Assembly: GCA_016946835.1 (NCBI GenBank)
Contig: JACVTC010000016.1
Coordinates: 1,184,501-1,248,500 of the forward strand
Length of the DNA: 64,000 bases
Reading direction: 5' to 3'
From: Neocallimastix lanati (nom. inval.)
Taxonomy: Eukaryota; Neocallimastigomycota; Neocallimastigomycetes; Neocallimastigales; Neocallimastigaceae
Below, piece after piece: positions 32,739-46,943 of the stretch. Each line of letters starts with the position of its first letter. The first letter of the stretch is position 1. The position numbers and the translations under genes are program-made. Under the pieces are notes generated by a model, which saw nothing but the letters and a program-made list of their open reading frames with translations, was not told where the DNA came from and made no database searches.

Positions 32739-33786
32739 TTAATTATTAATAATTAATAATTTTTTAATTATTTAATTATTTAATTATTTAGTGATTGTTG
32801 ATTCTTAATTTTAATTATTAATTATTTTTTTCCTAGAACAATTCTAGGAAAAAAAAATTAGTAAATATGACAAATTTAGGTTTTCATATGGCCTCTTCAC
32901 AATTAACATTTTAATTATTTATATTGAAAGAAATATATTATTAAATATATTAAATTATATTAAATTATATTCTATAATATATGGAGTAATAATTAAAAAT
33001 TTAATTTTTCATATTTTTTAAAATTAATTAAAAATTTTTAATCATTTCACCATTTTAGAACATATTCTAAGTAATTAAAGTATCAAATATAATATAATAT
33101 ATTTATATATAGATCCATATATATTAAATTATATTTACATATATTAATATATGTTTTATAAATTTATTGATACATATTACATATTACATATTACATGTAG
33201 TTGAAATCATAAACTTTTTTTTGTATTTGTTATTTATTTGCTATTTATTCTTTTGTTTGTTTTGTATTGTATTGATTTGTATTTGGTAAAATGAAAATTT
33301 TAATTATTTATTATTATTATTTTAATTTTTTTTTTTTAATTAAATGAATTATTATTATAACCATTTTTATATTAATTAAAGCCTAAAACTCTAAAAATAA
33401 AAAAAAAAAAATTTAAAAACTTTATTGAAAATAGAATGGAAGAATAATTGGAAGATGAGCTTATTCGAAAAACAACATATACATTAAATAATATCTTTAT
33501 TTATTTATTCCTAATTATTTAATAGTCTATAATAATCATAAAAAAGTATAAAAGAAATAGAATAGGATTATCTTTTTTAAAAAATTTTTTTTTAATTTTT
33601 TTTTTGTATTATTTTAAAATAATAAATTAATTAATTAATTAATTAATTAATTAATTAATAAAAGTTTTATATATAAATAAAACAACAAAAGAGAAAGAAA
33701 AAGACATATTAAAATTGTAATTAGTTAATATTTCATCTCTTATTTACATTATTTTTTTTTTCAAATTTATATAAATAAATAAAAAA
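32739..33786. other. intergenic before copy J
   Basis: Holds a hairpin TCCTAGAA-CAA-TTCTAGGA flanked by T and A runs (about 32824-32858), and a TTAA/TAAT tract at 33628-33660. A GTATAAAAG box lies near 33547, about 240 bp before copy J. No gene is seen. Confidence 0.5.
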
Positions 33787-34332
33787 ATGTACCCATACGG
33801 AGGAGGAGGTTACCCACCATATCAACAAGGAGGTTATCCACCACAAGGAGGCTATCCACCACCAGGTGGTATGCCTCCACCAAATATGCCTCCACCAGGT
33901 AGTTTTAATCCATATGGTAATTTTGGTAATACTACGAGTAATGATGATGATGAATATGAATACATTACCGATGATGATGGTGATTACATTGAAGATGAAG
34001 ATGGTACCATTTTAACCATTGATGAAGCTCAAAATAGAGGTTTAGTTGCACCAGCTGGTGAAGGTGAACGTGGTATTGGTAAGAAACTTTTAATCGGTGG
34101 TGCTGTTCTTGGTGGTCTCTTTATTCTTAGAAAACAACTTAAAAAGAAGAAGAAGGTTAAGAAGCAAAAAAGAGATGTTCCACAAGGTAATTATGGTCCT
34201 TCAGCTGGAGGTTATGGTGCTCCAGCTCCAGGTCCTTATGGTGCTCCACAATCATATGGTGCTCCTCCATACGGCGCTCCTCCATATGGCGCTCCACAAG
34301 GAGGTCCAGGATTTGGTGCTCCAAGATGGTAG
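33787..34332 (+). CDS. family copy J: diverged 181-residue member
   Basis: The N-terminus MYPYGGGGYPPYQQGGYPPQ lacks the MYQMP start and is built of GGYPPP units ending NMPPPGSFNPYG. The acidic segment is DDDEYEYITDDDGDYIEDED, then IDEAQNRGLVAP, GERGIGKKLLIGG, AVLGGLFILRKQLK and a five-lysine block. The tail has RDVPQGNYG (as in H) and then several YGAPPYGAP repeats, ending FGAPRW. QNIYG is absent. It is closest to copy M in the helix and acidic parts. Codon use is richer in GGT/GCT than in A-G. Function unknown. Confidence 0.88.
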   Translation: MYPYGGGGYPPYQQGGYPPQGGYPPPGGMPPPNMPPPGSFNPYGNFGNTTSNDDDEYEYITDDDGDYIEDEDGTILTIDEAQNRGLVAPAGEGERGIGKKLLIGGAVLGGLFILRKQLKKKKKVKKQKRDVPQGNYGPSAGGYGAPAPGPYGAPQSYGAPPYGAPPYGAPQGGPGFGAPRW

Positions 34333-34485
34333 ATAATTAAAAAATATCAAAACTAAAAAAAAATTATTTCAAATTTATACCATTGTTTAAAAAAAAAATA
34401 AAAAACATGAATTAAAATAAATAAATATAAGCATATATAAAATAATAATATGGAATATTAATAAAAATAATATATTATTTATCTA

Positions 34486-34525
<40 letters not shown>

Positions 34526-35045
34526 GTAATAAATAAAGAAAATAATGGATCATTTTTAATTAATTTTCATAATATAAATAAAAAAGAATAAGGCATTTAT
34601 TAAATAAATTATTAATTAAAACAAGTGATATATTTGACTTTTAATAATTGAAGTTTTTAAATAAATTTTACTATAAAAAATATATAATAAAAATGATTGC
34701 TATTAATTGCTATTATCAATTATTATAAATAAAAGTTTTATTTAATGTATAAGCAAATATATATATTTATAAATTATAATATACTATTTTCAAAAAAAAA
34801 ATAAAAATAAAAAAAAAATAAAAAAAAAAAAAAAGTAAATAAATTTGAGAATTATATTAATTTTAAAAAAATGCTAAAAAATTTTGAAAAGTGTAAATAA
34901 AAAGAAAAAATATATATACGAACAAAACAATTTATGCCCTCAAATTTGAAATTTGTAAAACGAACAAAAATAATTAAAGAATAAAACGATATTTAAGTAT
35001 TTAAAATAATGAAAAATTTTGTTAATACTTAAGCTTAACAAATAG

Positions 35046-35080
<35 letters not shown>

Positions 35081-36050
35081 GATACTAATAGTACTTAATG
35101 ACTATTTTCTTTTGGATTGAAACTTTAATACTTATTTATTTATTTATTTATTTAAAACATTGAAAAAAAACTTTTACAACATTTTTTTTTTTTTTTTTTC
35201 TATTAGTTTTTATAAATGTATTTTTTTATTTTATTTTTTTTTTTTTATTAATATTATTATAAATCTATATATACATGCATTTCAATTCATTCTAATTTTT
35301 TTTTTATATTAATTACTTTAATATAATAAAACAAAGTAAATTTAAGATAATAATAAAAAAAAAAAAATAATAAAAAAATAAAAAGAAAAAGAATTATTGA
35401 AAAGGAATGCGTATTTGTTATTAAAAAAGGTTGTTTATTTTTTTAAAAAAAAAAAAAATATTATATATATATTAAAATTTTAGATATTATTTAATCGTAT
35501 TGATTAGGTTAAGATGAATTATAAATTATAATAATTAATTAAAATTAAAATAATTAAACCCAAAATTTTATTAATTTATTAAGAAATACAATAATAAAAA
35601 TCAAGTTATATTAAAATCTTTTATTTAAATATTTTTGTAATTAATATTTTTGTATTAATATTATATATTCGAATATAGATTTAATAATAAAATAGCTTAA
35701 GATCCTGAAACCACTTAAAATGTATTTAAGAAACCTTTAAAAATTTTAAGGAATTCCTTAGAATCTTTTAGAAATTATTTAATTAACTAATTGCTAATAA
35801 TTATTATAATAATTTAACGAAAACCATTAAATCATTTAAAATATTGCAAATTATTATTAATTATTAATTTTGTATAATTTAATTATTAATTTTGTTTATA
35901 ATGATTAAAGTTAAAGATTTTGTCTACATAAAATGCTAATTCATAATTTATAAGCCCATTTAAATAATTAAATTATTTTTTACATATCCAAAAATTCTTT
36001 AAAGTCTAATATCTCATGTTCAAATGATCCAAATAAGTGGAAATTAATAT
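34333..36050. other. AT-rich intergenic sequence
   Basis: Long A and T runs and no coding-like segment until about 36.05 kb. Confidence 0.6.
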
Positions 36051-36900
36051 TTGCAATAGATTTCGAGCGTAGATTTTTAATGAATATAATTTCAGTAGGT
36101 TTCAGGGGGGAGGAAATTTCCATTATTTATCGAGTGATCATCTTTTTTCTTCAATTTATATTTTTATTACTTCCTTAAGTGTAATGATTAACTAAGAAGG
36201 AATCGGTGCTTCCGTTGTAACTGTATGAGGGGGAATGCTTTGACGCGACAGGTCGGTGCAATTTAAAAGGAAAAAAGTAATTTGAAATTTGTTTTTATAG
36301 AAACTATTTTTTATTAATATTTAAAAATTAAAAATTTGCTTTATTATTAATTAGTTGTCGTAATATTTCGAATTACTTTTTAACTAGTTAATTAATTATT
36401 TAATAAAAGCACGAAGAAAAATATTTTCGTTCGTGAAGTTCGCACTATTTATTTTTTTTTTAACAGAAAAACAGTTTTAAAATGTAATAATAATTTTATA
36501 GAACTATTTAGAAATTTGTTAATAATAATTAATAATGAAAAACTTCTCGAAAATAGATTTTAATTGATGAAAATGAGTCTTATAGAAAAATAATAAAATA
36601 GTTTTTAAAATAAGAACTTTTAAATTCGTTTCGGTTGAATTACAAACCGAAAGAATCTTTAACTTTCTATAATTTATACAGAAAGAATATCCGAGAAGTT
36701 ATTGCTAATAATTAATAAAATAATTAATTTTTTAATATGGGTTGAGTCGAACTCATGAAGCATTGGTCATGGTCAAAGTAACTAACTAACCATTGAACCA
36801 AGGTTATAACTTTACGAACTGAAGACTTCGTTACATGGTCCACTTCCAGAATTCGGATACCAGACGAATCTAACAGTTAGTTATAACTTATACTAAAATA
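36050..36900. other. GC-richer relic block with tRNA-like segment
   Basis: Two complex patches (36060-36280 and 36735-36890) stand out. The first contains CAGTAGGTTTCAGGGGGGAG and AATGCTTTGACGCGACAGG. The second, on the minus strand, reads like a decayed tRNA: TGGTTCAATGGTTAG resembles an A box and GAGTTCGACTC a B box about 40 bases later, but the acceptor and anticodon stems do not pair. Between them is a hairpin, TTTCGGTT (36629) with AACCGAAA (36645). This suggests a tRNA-derived SINE or a decayed mobile element. No coding frame is recognised. Confidence 0.35.
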
Positions 36901-37093
36901 AACTAAAACAAAAATAATAATTAACTATTTTATAGTACGAACTTAAAAATAAAATTACATGATATTAATAAGGTTACATGAATAAAATATATAATAATAA
37001 TAATACATGAACATTAATAATATTTAATAATATAAAATAATATTTAATAATAGTGATATTAATAAATTAATATAAGTTTGATATTAATAAAGT

Positions 37094-37554
<461 letters not shown>

Positions 37555-37611
37555 CAAAATAAACAAAATAAAAAAAAAAAAAACAAAATTAAAAAAAAAA
37601 GAAGAAAATAA

Positions 37612-37860
37612 AATTATATTGAAGTGGTTGTCCATAAATACTTTGTGGTGATGGTAGTGGCGCTATCGGTTGACTATATATATTTTGTGTCTGTGGTTGT
37701 TCATATATATTTTGTTTTGAGAGTGAATTTTACTCAAAATGGGAGGTGTAGGACTTTTGTTGCTTTTTAATCCTCTTCTCCTCTTCTTGAGTTCTTTTCT
37801 AAAAATCAAAAATCCTCTAAGAATTTCTCCTCCAATGAATAACTTTTTACCAAACATTCA
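37612..37860 (-). pseudogene. family copy K: 5'-truncated pseudogene
   Basis: It begins in the helix region (FGKKLFIGGEILRGFLIFRK) with the basic block KELKKRRRGLK, so the N-terminal and acidic parts are missing. Further on, the tail appears in another frame: QNIYEQPQTQNIYSQP, then SPQSIYGQP, matching the QNIYGQPQQ tail of the family. There is thus at least one frameshift plus loss of the 5' half. The break coincides with the start of the TAAA/TAATAAA array at about 37.86 kb. This is a decayed host gene, not a separate protein. Confidence 0.75.
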
Positions 37861-37879
37861 TCTTTCCTGTTGGATAAAT

Positions 37880-39025
<1,146 letters not shown>

Positions 39026-39354
39026 AATAAAATACTTTTTAAAAAAATATATATTTTTTCTACATATTTATTTTTATTTTATTTTTATTACAGTAATATT
39101 TTAAATCTTTTTTTTTTATTTTAAAATTATTTTAAAAATTTAAATTTCAAATTTTAAATTTTAAATTTCAAAAAAAAAAAAAATAAAAAATAAAAAATTA
39201 AAATTGAAATTAAAATTAAAATTTGAAATAATAATAATAAAAATAAAAATAATAATAAAAATAATAACAAAAAGATTATTATAGTAATAAAAATAGTACC
39301 TCTCATAGTTATAAAAATTTAATATATAATAGTTTAAAATAAATATACTCCAAT

Positions 39355-39850
39355 ATGTATCAAATGCCACAACCCTTCGGTGGATACCCACCTCAAGGTT
39401 ATCCTCAAGGAGGAGGTTACCCACCTCCAGGACATGAACAAGCAGGTTATATTAACAACTATAATAACAATCAATCAACCCAACCAAACGAAGATGAGAA
39501 TGACTATGAATATATCACCGATGAAGAAGGGGACTATTTTGAAGATGAAAATGGACAAATCTTACCTATTGAAGAAGCTCAAAATGACGAAATGCCAGGA
39601 CCTTCCGGGGACGGAGAACGTGGTATCGGTCAAAAACTTTTTGTAAGTACTTCCATTTTTGCTGGTGCTACCTTCTTAAAAAAAAAAATTAAAAAGAGGA
39701 TGAAAAAAGCTCAAAAAAAGCAAAATGAAAGTAACAGTAACAATACTAGTGGTAAAAAGGTAAAACAAAATAATAAAAATAAAACTTCTAGTAATCCAAG
39801 CGTCAATAATAGTAGTGACAACATTAAAAACAATAATGAAAATAATAATG

Positions 39851-39894
<44 letters not shown>

Positions 39895-40653
39895 CCAATG
39901 AGTATTTATCCAACTATACCTGTTCAAAATAATGATAGTCAAGCAATGAGTAGCTATCCACCAACATCTGCTCAAAATATTAACAAACCAATGAGTAGTT
40001 ATCCACCACAACCAACGAGTAGTTATCCTCCAGCTCCTGTTAATGATAATAATAATTATAGCAGTAAACCAATGAGCAGTTATCCACCACCACAATCTAC
40101 AAGTAATTATCCACCCCAACCAACAAGTAGCTATCCACCACAATCAACAAGTAGTTATCCACCACAATCAACAAGTAGTTATCCACCACAACCAACAAGT
40201 AGCTATCCTCCGCAATCAACAAGTAGCTACCCTCCACAATCAACAAGTAGTTATCCACCACAACCAACAAGTAGCTATCCTCCGCAATCAACAAGTAGCT
40301 ACCCTCCACAATCAACAAGTAGTTATCCACCACAACCAACTAGTAGCTACCCACCAGTACCTGTTAATAATAATAATGATAAACCAGTGAGTGGTGGCTA
40401 TCCACCACAATTAACCAGTAGTTATCCACCACAACCAACAAGTAGCTATCCACCAGCACCCGTTAATAATAATGGAAATCAGGTAATGAGTAGCTATCCA
40501 CCACCACCTGTTAATAATAGTGGCAATCAAGTAATGAGTAGCTATCCACCACCTCCAGTTCAAAATAGTTATGGGGCTTCAGTTTATGGTGGTGGACCCG
40601 TGAAATACGGAGCACAACCAGGTTATGGCGTTCCTCAAGGTCAAGGAAAGTAA
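39355..40653 (+). CDS. family copy L: 432-residue member with a SYPPQ repeat tail
   Basis: It starts MYQMPQPFGGYPPQGYPQ. The acidic segment DENDYEYITDEEGDYFED follows, then PIEEAQNDEMPGPSGDGERGIGQKLF. The helix is altered (STSIFAGATFLKKKIKKRMKK), losing the glycine pattern. A low-complexity linker holds an Asn run encoded by AAT repeats near residues 160-182. The last 250 residues carry about twenty XYPPX-type units, mostly SYPPQPTS and SYPPQSTS, within a 24-bp minisatellite. It ends GVPQGQGK, not AW or RW. Proline/tyrosine repeats of this kind are flexible and often bind partners (general knowledge). The length likely varies between strains. Function unknown. Confidence 0.87.
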
Positions 40654-40737
40654 TTTCAATTATTTTTAATTATTTTTATAATTATTATTATTATTTTTTT
40701 TTTCTTCTTTTTTTCAGGAGAAAAAAAAAAAGAAAAA

Positions 40738-40779
40738 AAGCAATAAATAAATAAATAATCTATTATCTACATTATATAT

Positions 40780-40813
<34 letters not shown>

Positions 40814-40862
40814 CAATAAATAAATAATCTATTATCTACATTTTATATATTTAAAAAAAAAA
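40738..40862. repeat. short tandem duplication
   Basis: GCAATAAATAAATAATCTAT and TATCTACATT occur twice, about 70 bp apart, separated by a long A run, just after copy L. Confidence 0.8.
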
Positions 40863-41724
40863 AAATATTATTAATTAAATATAAAATTTATAAATAAATA
40901 AATAAATAATAAGTAAAATAAAATAAAATAAAATAAAAACAAAAATATAAAAATTAAAATTTTTTGAATCATCATTTAAGATAAAGAATTTATATAATTA
41001 TAAATTTTAAAAAAAATTAAAAAAATTTATATATTTTTATTAAAGCAATATACAATTTTTTTTTATCTTTTTTTTTTTATTATTTATTTTTTTTAAATGA
41101 AATTATATTTAAATTTCATAGATATATATTTATAGTAATTCAGATTTCATTTTCAATTCAAATTTCATTTTCAAAATTTTAACTATTTATCGTTATTATT
41201 AATTATGTAATATATTAATATTTTCAAAATGCATATTAATGTATTGTTCTATGTATTACTTGTTTTCATTTATAATAAGAAAAGGAAAAAAAAAAAAGAA
41301 AAAAAAAAAAAAAGAAAAAAAAAAAACTCAAATGTTAATAATATTTTTCAATTTAGAAATGTCGGAATACGAAATAATACTATTTATATTTATATATTCA
41401 ATTTTTGTGTATATGTATACATTTAATAATTCATATATATACATATATATATATTTTTTTTTTTTTTTTTTTTTTTTGAATTCATTATTACTTCCTGATT
41501 TGGAAACATATCTATATTTATATATTAAATATTAATAAATATAATATTTTTTTTTCATTATAAAAAGCACTTTTATTTTTTTTTTCTTCCTTTAAAATGG
41601 TTTATACATATATTCCTATATCTAATTTTTTTTTTTTTTTTTTTTTTTTTTAACTTTGTAATTTTTTTTTATTCTCTAATATTTATTATTATGTATCATA
41701 TTATTATGATTTATATTTTCATGT

Positions 41725-41755
<31 letters not shown>

Positions 41756-41859
41756 GAATAATATATATTTTATTGAATTCTTTTAACATCCAATCTTAAC
41801 CTATCCTGTCCTTTCTTATAAAATTTGCAATGATAATACCATGTTTCATTTTAGTGACA

Positions 41860-41948
<89 letters not shown>

Positions 41949-42407
41949 ATTAATTTTTATTAATTTTTATAATTTTTTTTTTATGTTATTCGTCATCCAT
42001 CAAATCCTTATTTTTATTTTTATTTTATTTTTTTTTATCATTAAATTATTATCCTATCCTATTTAAATAAAATCTATATAGTAAGATGAAGCAAAAAAAA
42101 AAAAATTTATAATCAATTACTATTCACGGATTAACATGAGTTGCCTAATACAGATATGAATTTGATATATCTCATATCCATGTATGATATAATAATAATA
42201 ATAATAATAATGGTAATAATAACAAAAGTATAATGATGATAGTACTCCACTTGTATTAAATAAATCAAGAACAGCGAACTAAATATATATATATATTAGA
42301 AATACAAAACAACATATATACACAAATACACAAAAAATTAAAAAATATATAAATTTTTAATTAACACTATATTTAAATAAAATCCAAAAAATAAAAAAAA
42401 ATTTATA

Positions 42408-42441
<34 letters not shown>

Positions 42442-42805
42442 TTTATTGTATTATTTTTTATATATAATTTACAAAATTATTTGACAATAGTATATATAAT
42501 AATTATATTATGTCAATATATACTAAATAATATATTATTATTAATATTTTTTGTTAATGGATATAAGATGAATAAAAAATAAAGTATTAAATATAACTAG
42601 ATTCTTTTTTTTATTATCACATATATTTGATATATTTAATATTTATTTATTTATTTATTTTTTAAATATTGATATTATATATATATTAGTTTTAGTTTAG
42701 TATTAATTTATATTATTAATAAATAATATATAAAATAAAAATAACAATAGATGGGTATTAATGATTAATTAGTTTGTTGCTTTGATTATTCCAATTGATT
42801 ATTAT

Positions 42806-42848
<43 letters not shown>

Positions 42849-43116
42849 AATATTAAAAAAATAATAAAAAAAGAAAAGATGGTATATAAATAAAATTCAT
42901 ATTCGTAGTATATTCATTTTTTTTCTTCTTCAATTTTATTTTATTTCTTTTTTCTTCTTCTTTTTTCTTTTTTCGCTCTCGCTTTAAAGATGTTCATTGT
43001 AATTTATTTCGTTTAATTTCACTTTTAATTTTAATTTTATTTTACTTTTTCTTTTTTTTTTCTTTTTCTCTCTCTTTTTTTTTTTTTTTCTTTTTCTTTT
43101 TTCTTCTTTTTCTTTA
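40863..43116. other. AT-rich intergenic sequence
   Basis: Contains an (ATT)n microsatellite at 41861-41942, many T runs and ATAT tracts. A TATATAAATAAAATTC string near 42883 has no gene in a fitting position. No gene is seen. Confidence 0.6.
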
Positions 43117-43695
43117 TTACCATCTTTGTTGTCCACCATAACCTCCATAGCCTCCATAACCAGGTGGAGCGCCATAACCTTGAGGTGGAGCACCATAGCC
43201 TGGATTGGCCGGTTGTCCATAAATATTTGGATTATAGGCAGGGGCGGTAGCAATTGAATTCTTAAACTTTTTAACTTTCTTCTTCTTCTTTAACTGCTTC
43301 CTAAGTATCCAAAATCCTCCAAGAACCGCTCCACCAATTAAAAGTTTCTTACCAATACCACGTTCTCCACCTGAGGGTGCTGGAGCTACCAGACCTCTAT
43401 TTTGAGCCTCACTAATCGTTAAGATGGTACCATCTTCATCTTCAATGTAATCTCCATCATCATCCGTTATATATTCATATTCATCATCATCATTACCAGT
43501 AGTATTACCATAGGGATTAAATCCACCATTGGCAAAGGCACCTGGTGGTGGCATTCCTGGTGGTGGCATACCGCCTGGAGGAGGATAACCTCCTTGTGGT
43601 GGAGGGTAGCCACCCCCTGGTGGAGGATAACCGCCACCTCCTTGTTGATAAGGTGGGTAACCACCACCTCCATTACCATAAGGCATTTGATACAT
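43117..43695 (-). CDS. family copy M: diverged 192-residue member
   Basis: The start is set at the ATG at 43695, giving MYQMPYGNGGGGYPPYQQGG. The frame stays open two codons farther, but only to a TTG. The N-terminus is the longest Gly/Pro/Tyr region of the small members (GGYPPPGGGYPPPQGGYPPP). AFANGGFNPYG is kept. The acidic part DDEYEYITDDDGDYIEDED is followed by ISEAQNRGLVAP, GERGIGKKLLIGG, AVLGGFWILRKQLK and KKKKVKKFK. The tail has PNIYGQPANPGYG and YGGYGGYGG, ending GGQQRW. It is closest to H and J. Function unknown. Confidence 0.88.
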   Translation of the reverse strand: MYQMPYGNGGGGYPPYQQGGGGYPPPGGGYPPPQGGYPPPGGMPPPGMPPPGAFANGGFNPYGNTTGNDDDEYEYITDDDGDYIEDEDGTILTISEAQNRGLVAPAPSGGERGIGKKLLIGGAVLGGFWILRKQLKKKKKVKKFKNSIATAPAYNPNIYGQPANPGYGAPPQGYGAPPGYGGYGGYGGQQRW

Positions 43696-44209
43696 TTTCA
43701 AAAAAAAAAAAAAAAAAAATTTTTTTATATATATTTATTTAAAATGTGTTGTTTAGTTGAAATTTTTACTAAATAAATAAATAAAAAAATATAATAATAA
43801 TATTATTATTTTTATAAAAAACTTTATATAATTTTAAAACTTATTAATAAAAAAAAAAAAAAAATATTAAATATATAAAAAAAAAAGAAAATTTTTTTTA
43901 AAGAATTTTTTTTTCTACTTTTATATATATTTTTTTTAATATATCATTTTATTATTTTTATTATTTTTTTTTTTTTTTTTAAAAAAAATTACTTTTTAAT
44001 AATTCTCATAAGAACAAACAAAAGAAAAAAAGAATAAATCTATTAATGATAAAAATAAATCAATAAATCAATGAATATATAAAAAAATTTTTATTAGACT
44101 ATATATAATTTAAAAATAATTATTTATAAATATATATAAAAATTGATAACATTAAAAATTGATAACAGAAAAATGGAAAAAATGGAATAATTCTATAATA
44201 AATAAAAAT

Positions 44210-44240
<31 letters not shown>

Positions 44241-45075
44241 TAAAAATAAAAATTAATTAATGAATGATGAATGAATGAATGACATATAAAAAATAAAAAA
44301 AAAAAAAAAAAAAGAAAATAATAATAAACTTTAGTTATTAATAATTTTTTATTATCATCCTCACTCATAAAATTAAATGAATATATTTATGAATTGATTG
44401 ATAAGAAGAGACAATACAGATAATCAATTTTAAAAATTATAAAAAAAAACGAATAAAAATAAAAATAAAAATAAAAATAAAAATAAAAATAAAATAAAAA
44501 ATTAAATTAAATTAAAAAATAAGATTAAGATAAGATAAAATAAAAATAAAAAGTTTTTTTTTTTTTTTTTTTTTTTTTATTTTAATATTTTAAATTTATT
44601 AATTATGAGTATATTAATAAAATATATCACTTTTATTCATATTATTAATATATTAATATAATTTTTATTTTACTAAAAATAACTTTTTTTTTTTTTTTTT
44701 ATAATAATTATAATTATTAATATTTTATTTTCTATTTATAACTCTGAAAATTTATTTATATATATTTATTAAAAGAAATTTCTCCTTTTCAATACAATTA
44801 TTATTTTATTATTTTATTTTATTATGTATATAGATACTGCTTTATTTTTTTTTCATTTTTTTTATTTTTAAATTTTTCTTTTTAATATTTTAATTTTTGT
44901 ATTAGTATTTTCTTTTTAATTCTAATTCAAATCATTTGATCATTTTTAAAGATACATAATATAAAAATAAAAATAATAAAATGTGTTAACATTATTAATA
45001 TAATTTTTTTTATTATTATTAATAAATTAAATAAAAATAGTTTAAAAAAATAAAATAAAATAAAATAGTTGAAAT
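43696..45075. other. AT-rich intergenic sequence
   Basis: Long A and T runs and AAATAAAAAT repeats. Frames on either strand are Phe/Lys/Ile homopolymer translations. No gene is seen. Confidence 0.6.
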
Positions 45076-45125
45076 AGAATTATATAGTACAGATTGAATA
45101 AAATAAAATACAAAATAAAAATAAA
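45075..45125 (-). repeat. inverted relic of the MULE array spacer
   Basis: The minus strand reads TTTTATTCAATCTGTACTAT, then AATTCTATTTCAACTATTTT and a short TTTTA tract. This is the same spacer-then-TTTTA order seen in the MULE interior at 4.4-5.95 kb. Confidence 0.6.
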
Positions 45126-45993
45126 AATAAAAATAATAAAAAAGTAAAATCTAAAAATAAATTGAAAAATAATAGGCTTAACTGAACAAAATTTAATTTT
45201 TAATTATAATATTTTTAATAATAATAAAAAGTTTTTTTTTTTTTTTTTTAATGTTGAATGATTTTATTTCATTTTTAATTTCATTTTGAATTAGTTCCTA
45301 TGAAGTTTTTGGTAAAATAGAATTTTCTTTGAAGATATTTTTGGTAATTAATAAATATTAAAAAATTAAAAAATTAAAAAATTAAAAAATTAAAAATTAA
45401 AAAATAAAAAAAAAAATAAGAAATATGAATAAAAATAAAAAAAAAAAAAAAAAAAAAAATAATAATTACTAATAATAATAAAAACTAACAATAATATAAT
45501 TAATAATATAATATTTAATATCATTAATAGAATATTAAATAGTTAATTATTAATATCAATTAAGAAAATAAAATAAAATAGATATTGAAAGGACTTCATG
45601 ACAAAAGTAATAATACATAAAAATAATAATTAATCAATATACATAACTAGTAAATATTAAAAAATTTTATAGAATAATTAAAAAAAAAAATATTGTCATT
45701 GAATAATGAACTGAATATAAAAGCTAGACAACAATTATTTATTCCATATATTCATAAAGTTTTAAAACTATTACATTTAAATTGGAAACATAACTTTTGA
45801 AAAAAAAAAAAAATAAAGTATAATTGTACAAATTAATGATATACCAAATATAATAAAAATATATAAATTGAAAATTAACCAGGATAGTCATAATATTGTA
45901 GGATGAACTCCAGCTTTTTTAATTTTTGATTCTTTTCCTTTTTATTGTATCAGTAATTATAATACTTAAATATAGATATTTTCATTGGTAAAT

Positions 45994-46166
45994 TTGGAAA
46001 AGCTCTTGGTGAATATTTCATTAATAACGGATTCACAATAAGCGCAATATACTATATTTGTGTATTGTATATTCAAAAGTTTAATATATTATATTATACA
46101 TAAATATAGTATATTGCGCTTATTGTGAATCCGTTATTAATGATATATTCACGAGGAGTTTTTCTT
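45994..46166. repeat. long foldback (inverted repeat, arms about 68 bp)
   Basis: Arm 1 (about 45996-46063) and arm 2 (about 46098-46166) are reverse complements with only a few mismatches. They share CATTAATAACGGATTCACAA and AAGCGCAATATACTATATTT. The loop is about 34 bp. The sequence is complex, not simple repeat. It could be a MITE or a hairpin transcript source. Confidence 0.9.
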
Positions 46167-46219
46167 TATTTTCTTGTGAAAATATTTATATTTAATAAAT
46201 TTTTTTTTTCTTTTTTTAT

Positions 46220-46440
46220 TTTTTTTTTTTTTAATTTTATAATAGCTTGGTCAAACGCCTCTTGCATTGAATAAAATATACGGAAAATAAAAATCAGCTG
46301 ATGCTGCTTCAGTTTCATGGAGATAACATCCTAAAGCATAGTTAGATATAGGTTCGATTTTTAGGGTCTGGAGCATATGTGCACCTATTTACTCTTATTT
46401 ATGTATTGGAATATAATCATTTCTTTCGATATTAACTCCT
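46220..46440. other. GC-richer unassigned segment
   Basis: Contains AGCTTGGTCAAACGCCTCTT and TATAGGTTCGATTTTTAGGG (the latter B-box-like), but no credible A box or cloverleaf. No coding frame. It may belong with the foldback as one element. Confidence 0.3.
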
Positions 46441-46857
46441 TCCGATAAAGAAATGTCTCTTTTTATTATATTTAATAAGTTTTTCAACTATATTATTTAA
46501 TATATTTGTAGGTAAATTAATTCTATTTAATAATTAAACTTAGAAATTTCTTTTCATTTTGGTAATCTACAAAAGTAACTTCTAAGTTAGTTATTAAATA
46601 TGATTAATTTACCTATGATATTAAATAATATATATAAATAAATAAATTATAATATATATAAATAAATAAATTTATTTAATTATAAATTAAAAAAGCCTAA
46701 AAGATACTAAAAAGTATTAAAAAATAAAGTACAAAAATATTTAAAATATATATATATATATATATATAGAATAAAAATATAAGTAAAAATAAAAAAAAAA
46801 AATTTAAAAAATAAAATATAAATAAAGGCAAAAAGTAAAATATTTTAAAAACAAAAA

Positions 46858-46889
<32 letters not shown>

Positions 46890-46943
46890 TATAATAAAAA
46901 TAAAAAAATAGAAAAAATATTTGTTAGTTTTGATTAAAAAAAA

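Noticed and set aside
32824-32858. Bacterial-style terminator hairpin
   Set aside because: The shape (hairpin plus T run) fits, but the genome is eukaryotic and the site is more than 500 bp from the nearest gene end.
39676-40339. Minus-strand Trp/Ile-rich frames
   Set aside because: Antisense of the SYPPQ repeats of copy L.
41229-41535. Overlapping Lys/Phe/Ile-rich frames of 65 and 98 codons
   Set aside because: Homopolymer A and T translations without any conserved feature.
43696-43701. Two-codon upstream extension of copy M (MKMYQ)
   Set aside because: The upstream codon is TTG; the family start MYQMP lies at the ATG at 43695.
44120-44368. Phe-rich minus-strand frame, 82 codons
   Set aside because: Derived from AAATAAAAAT repeats; composition is that of the DNA repeat.
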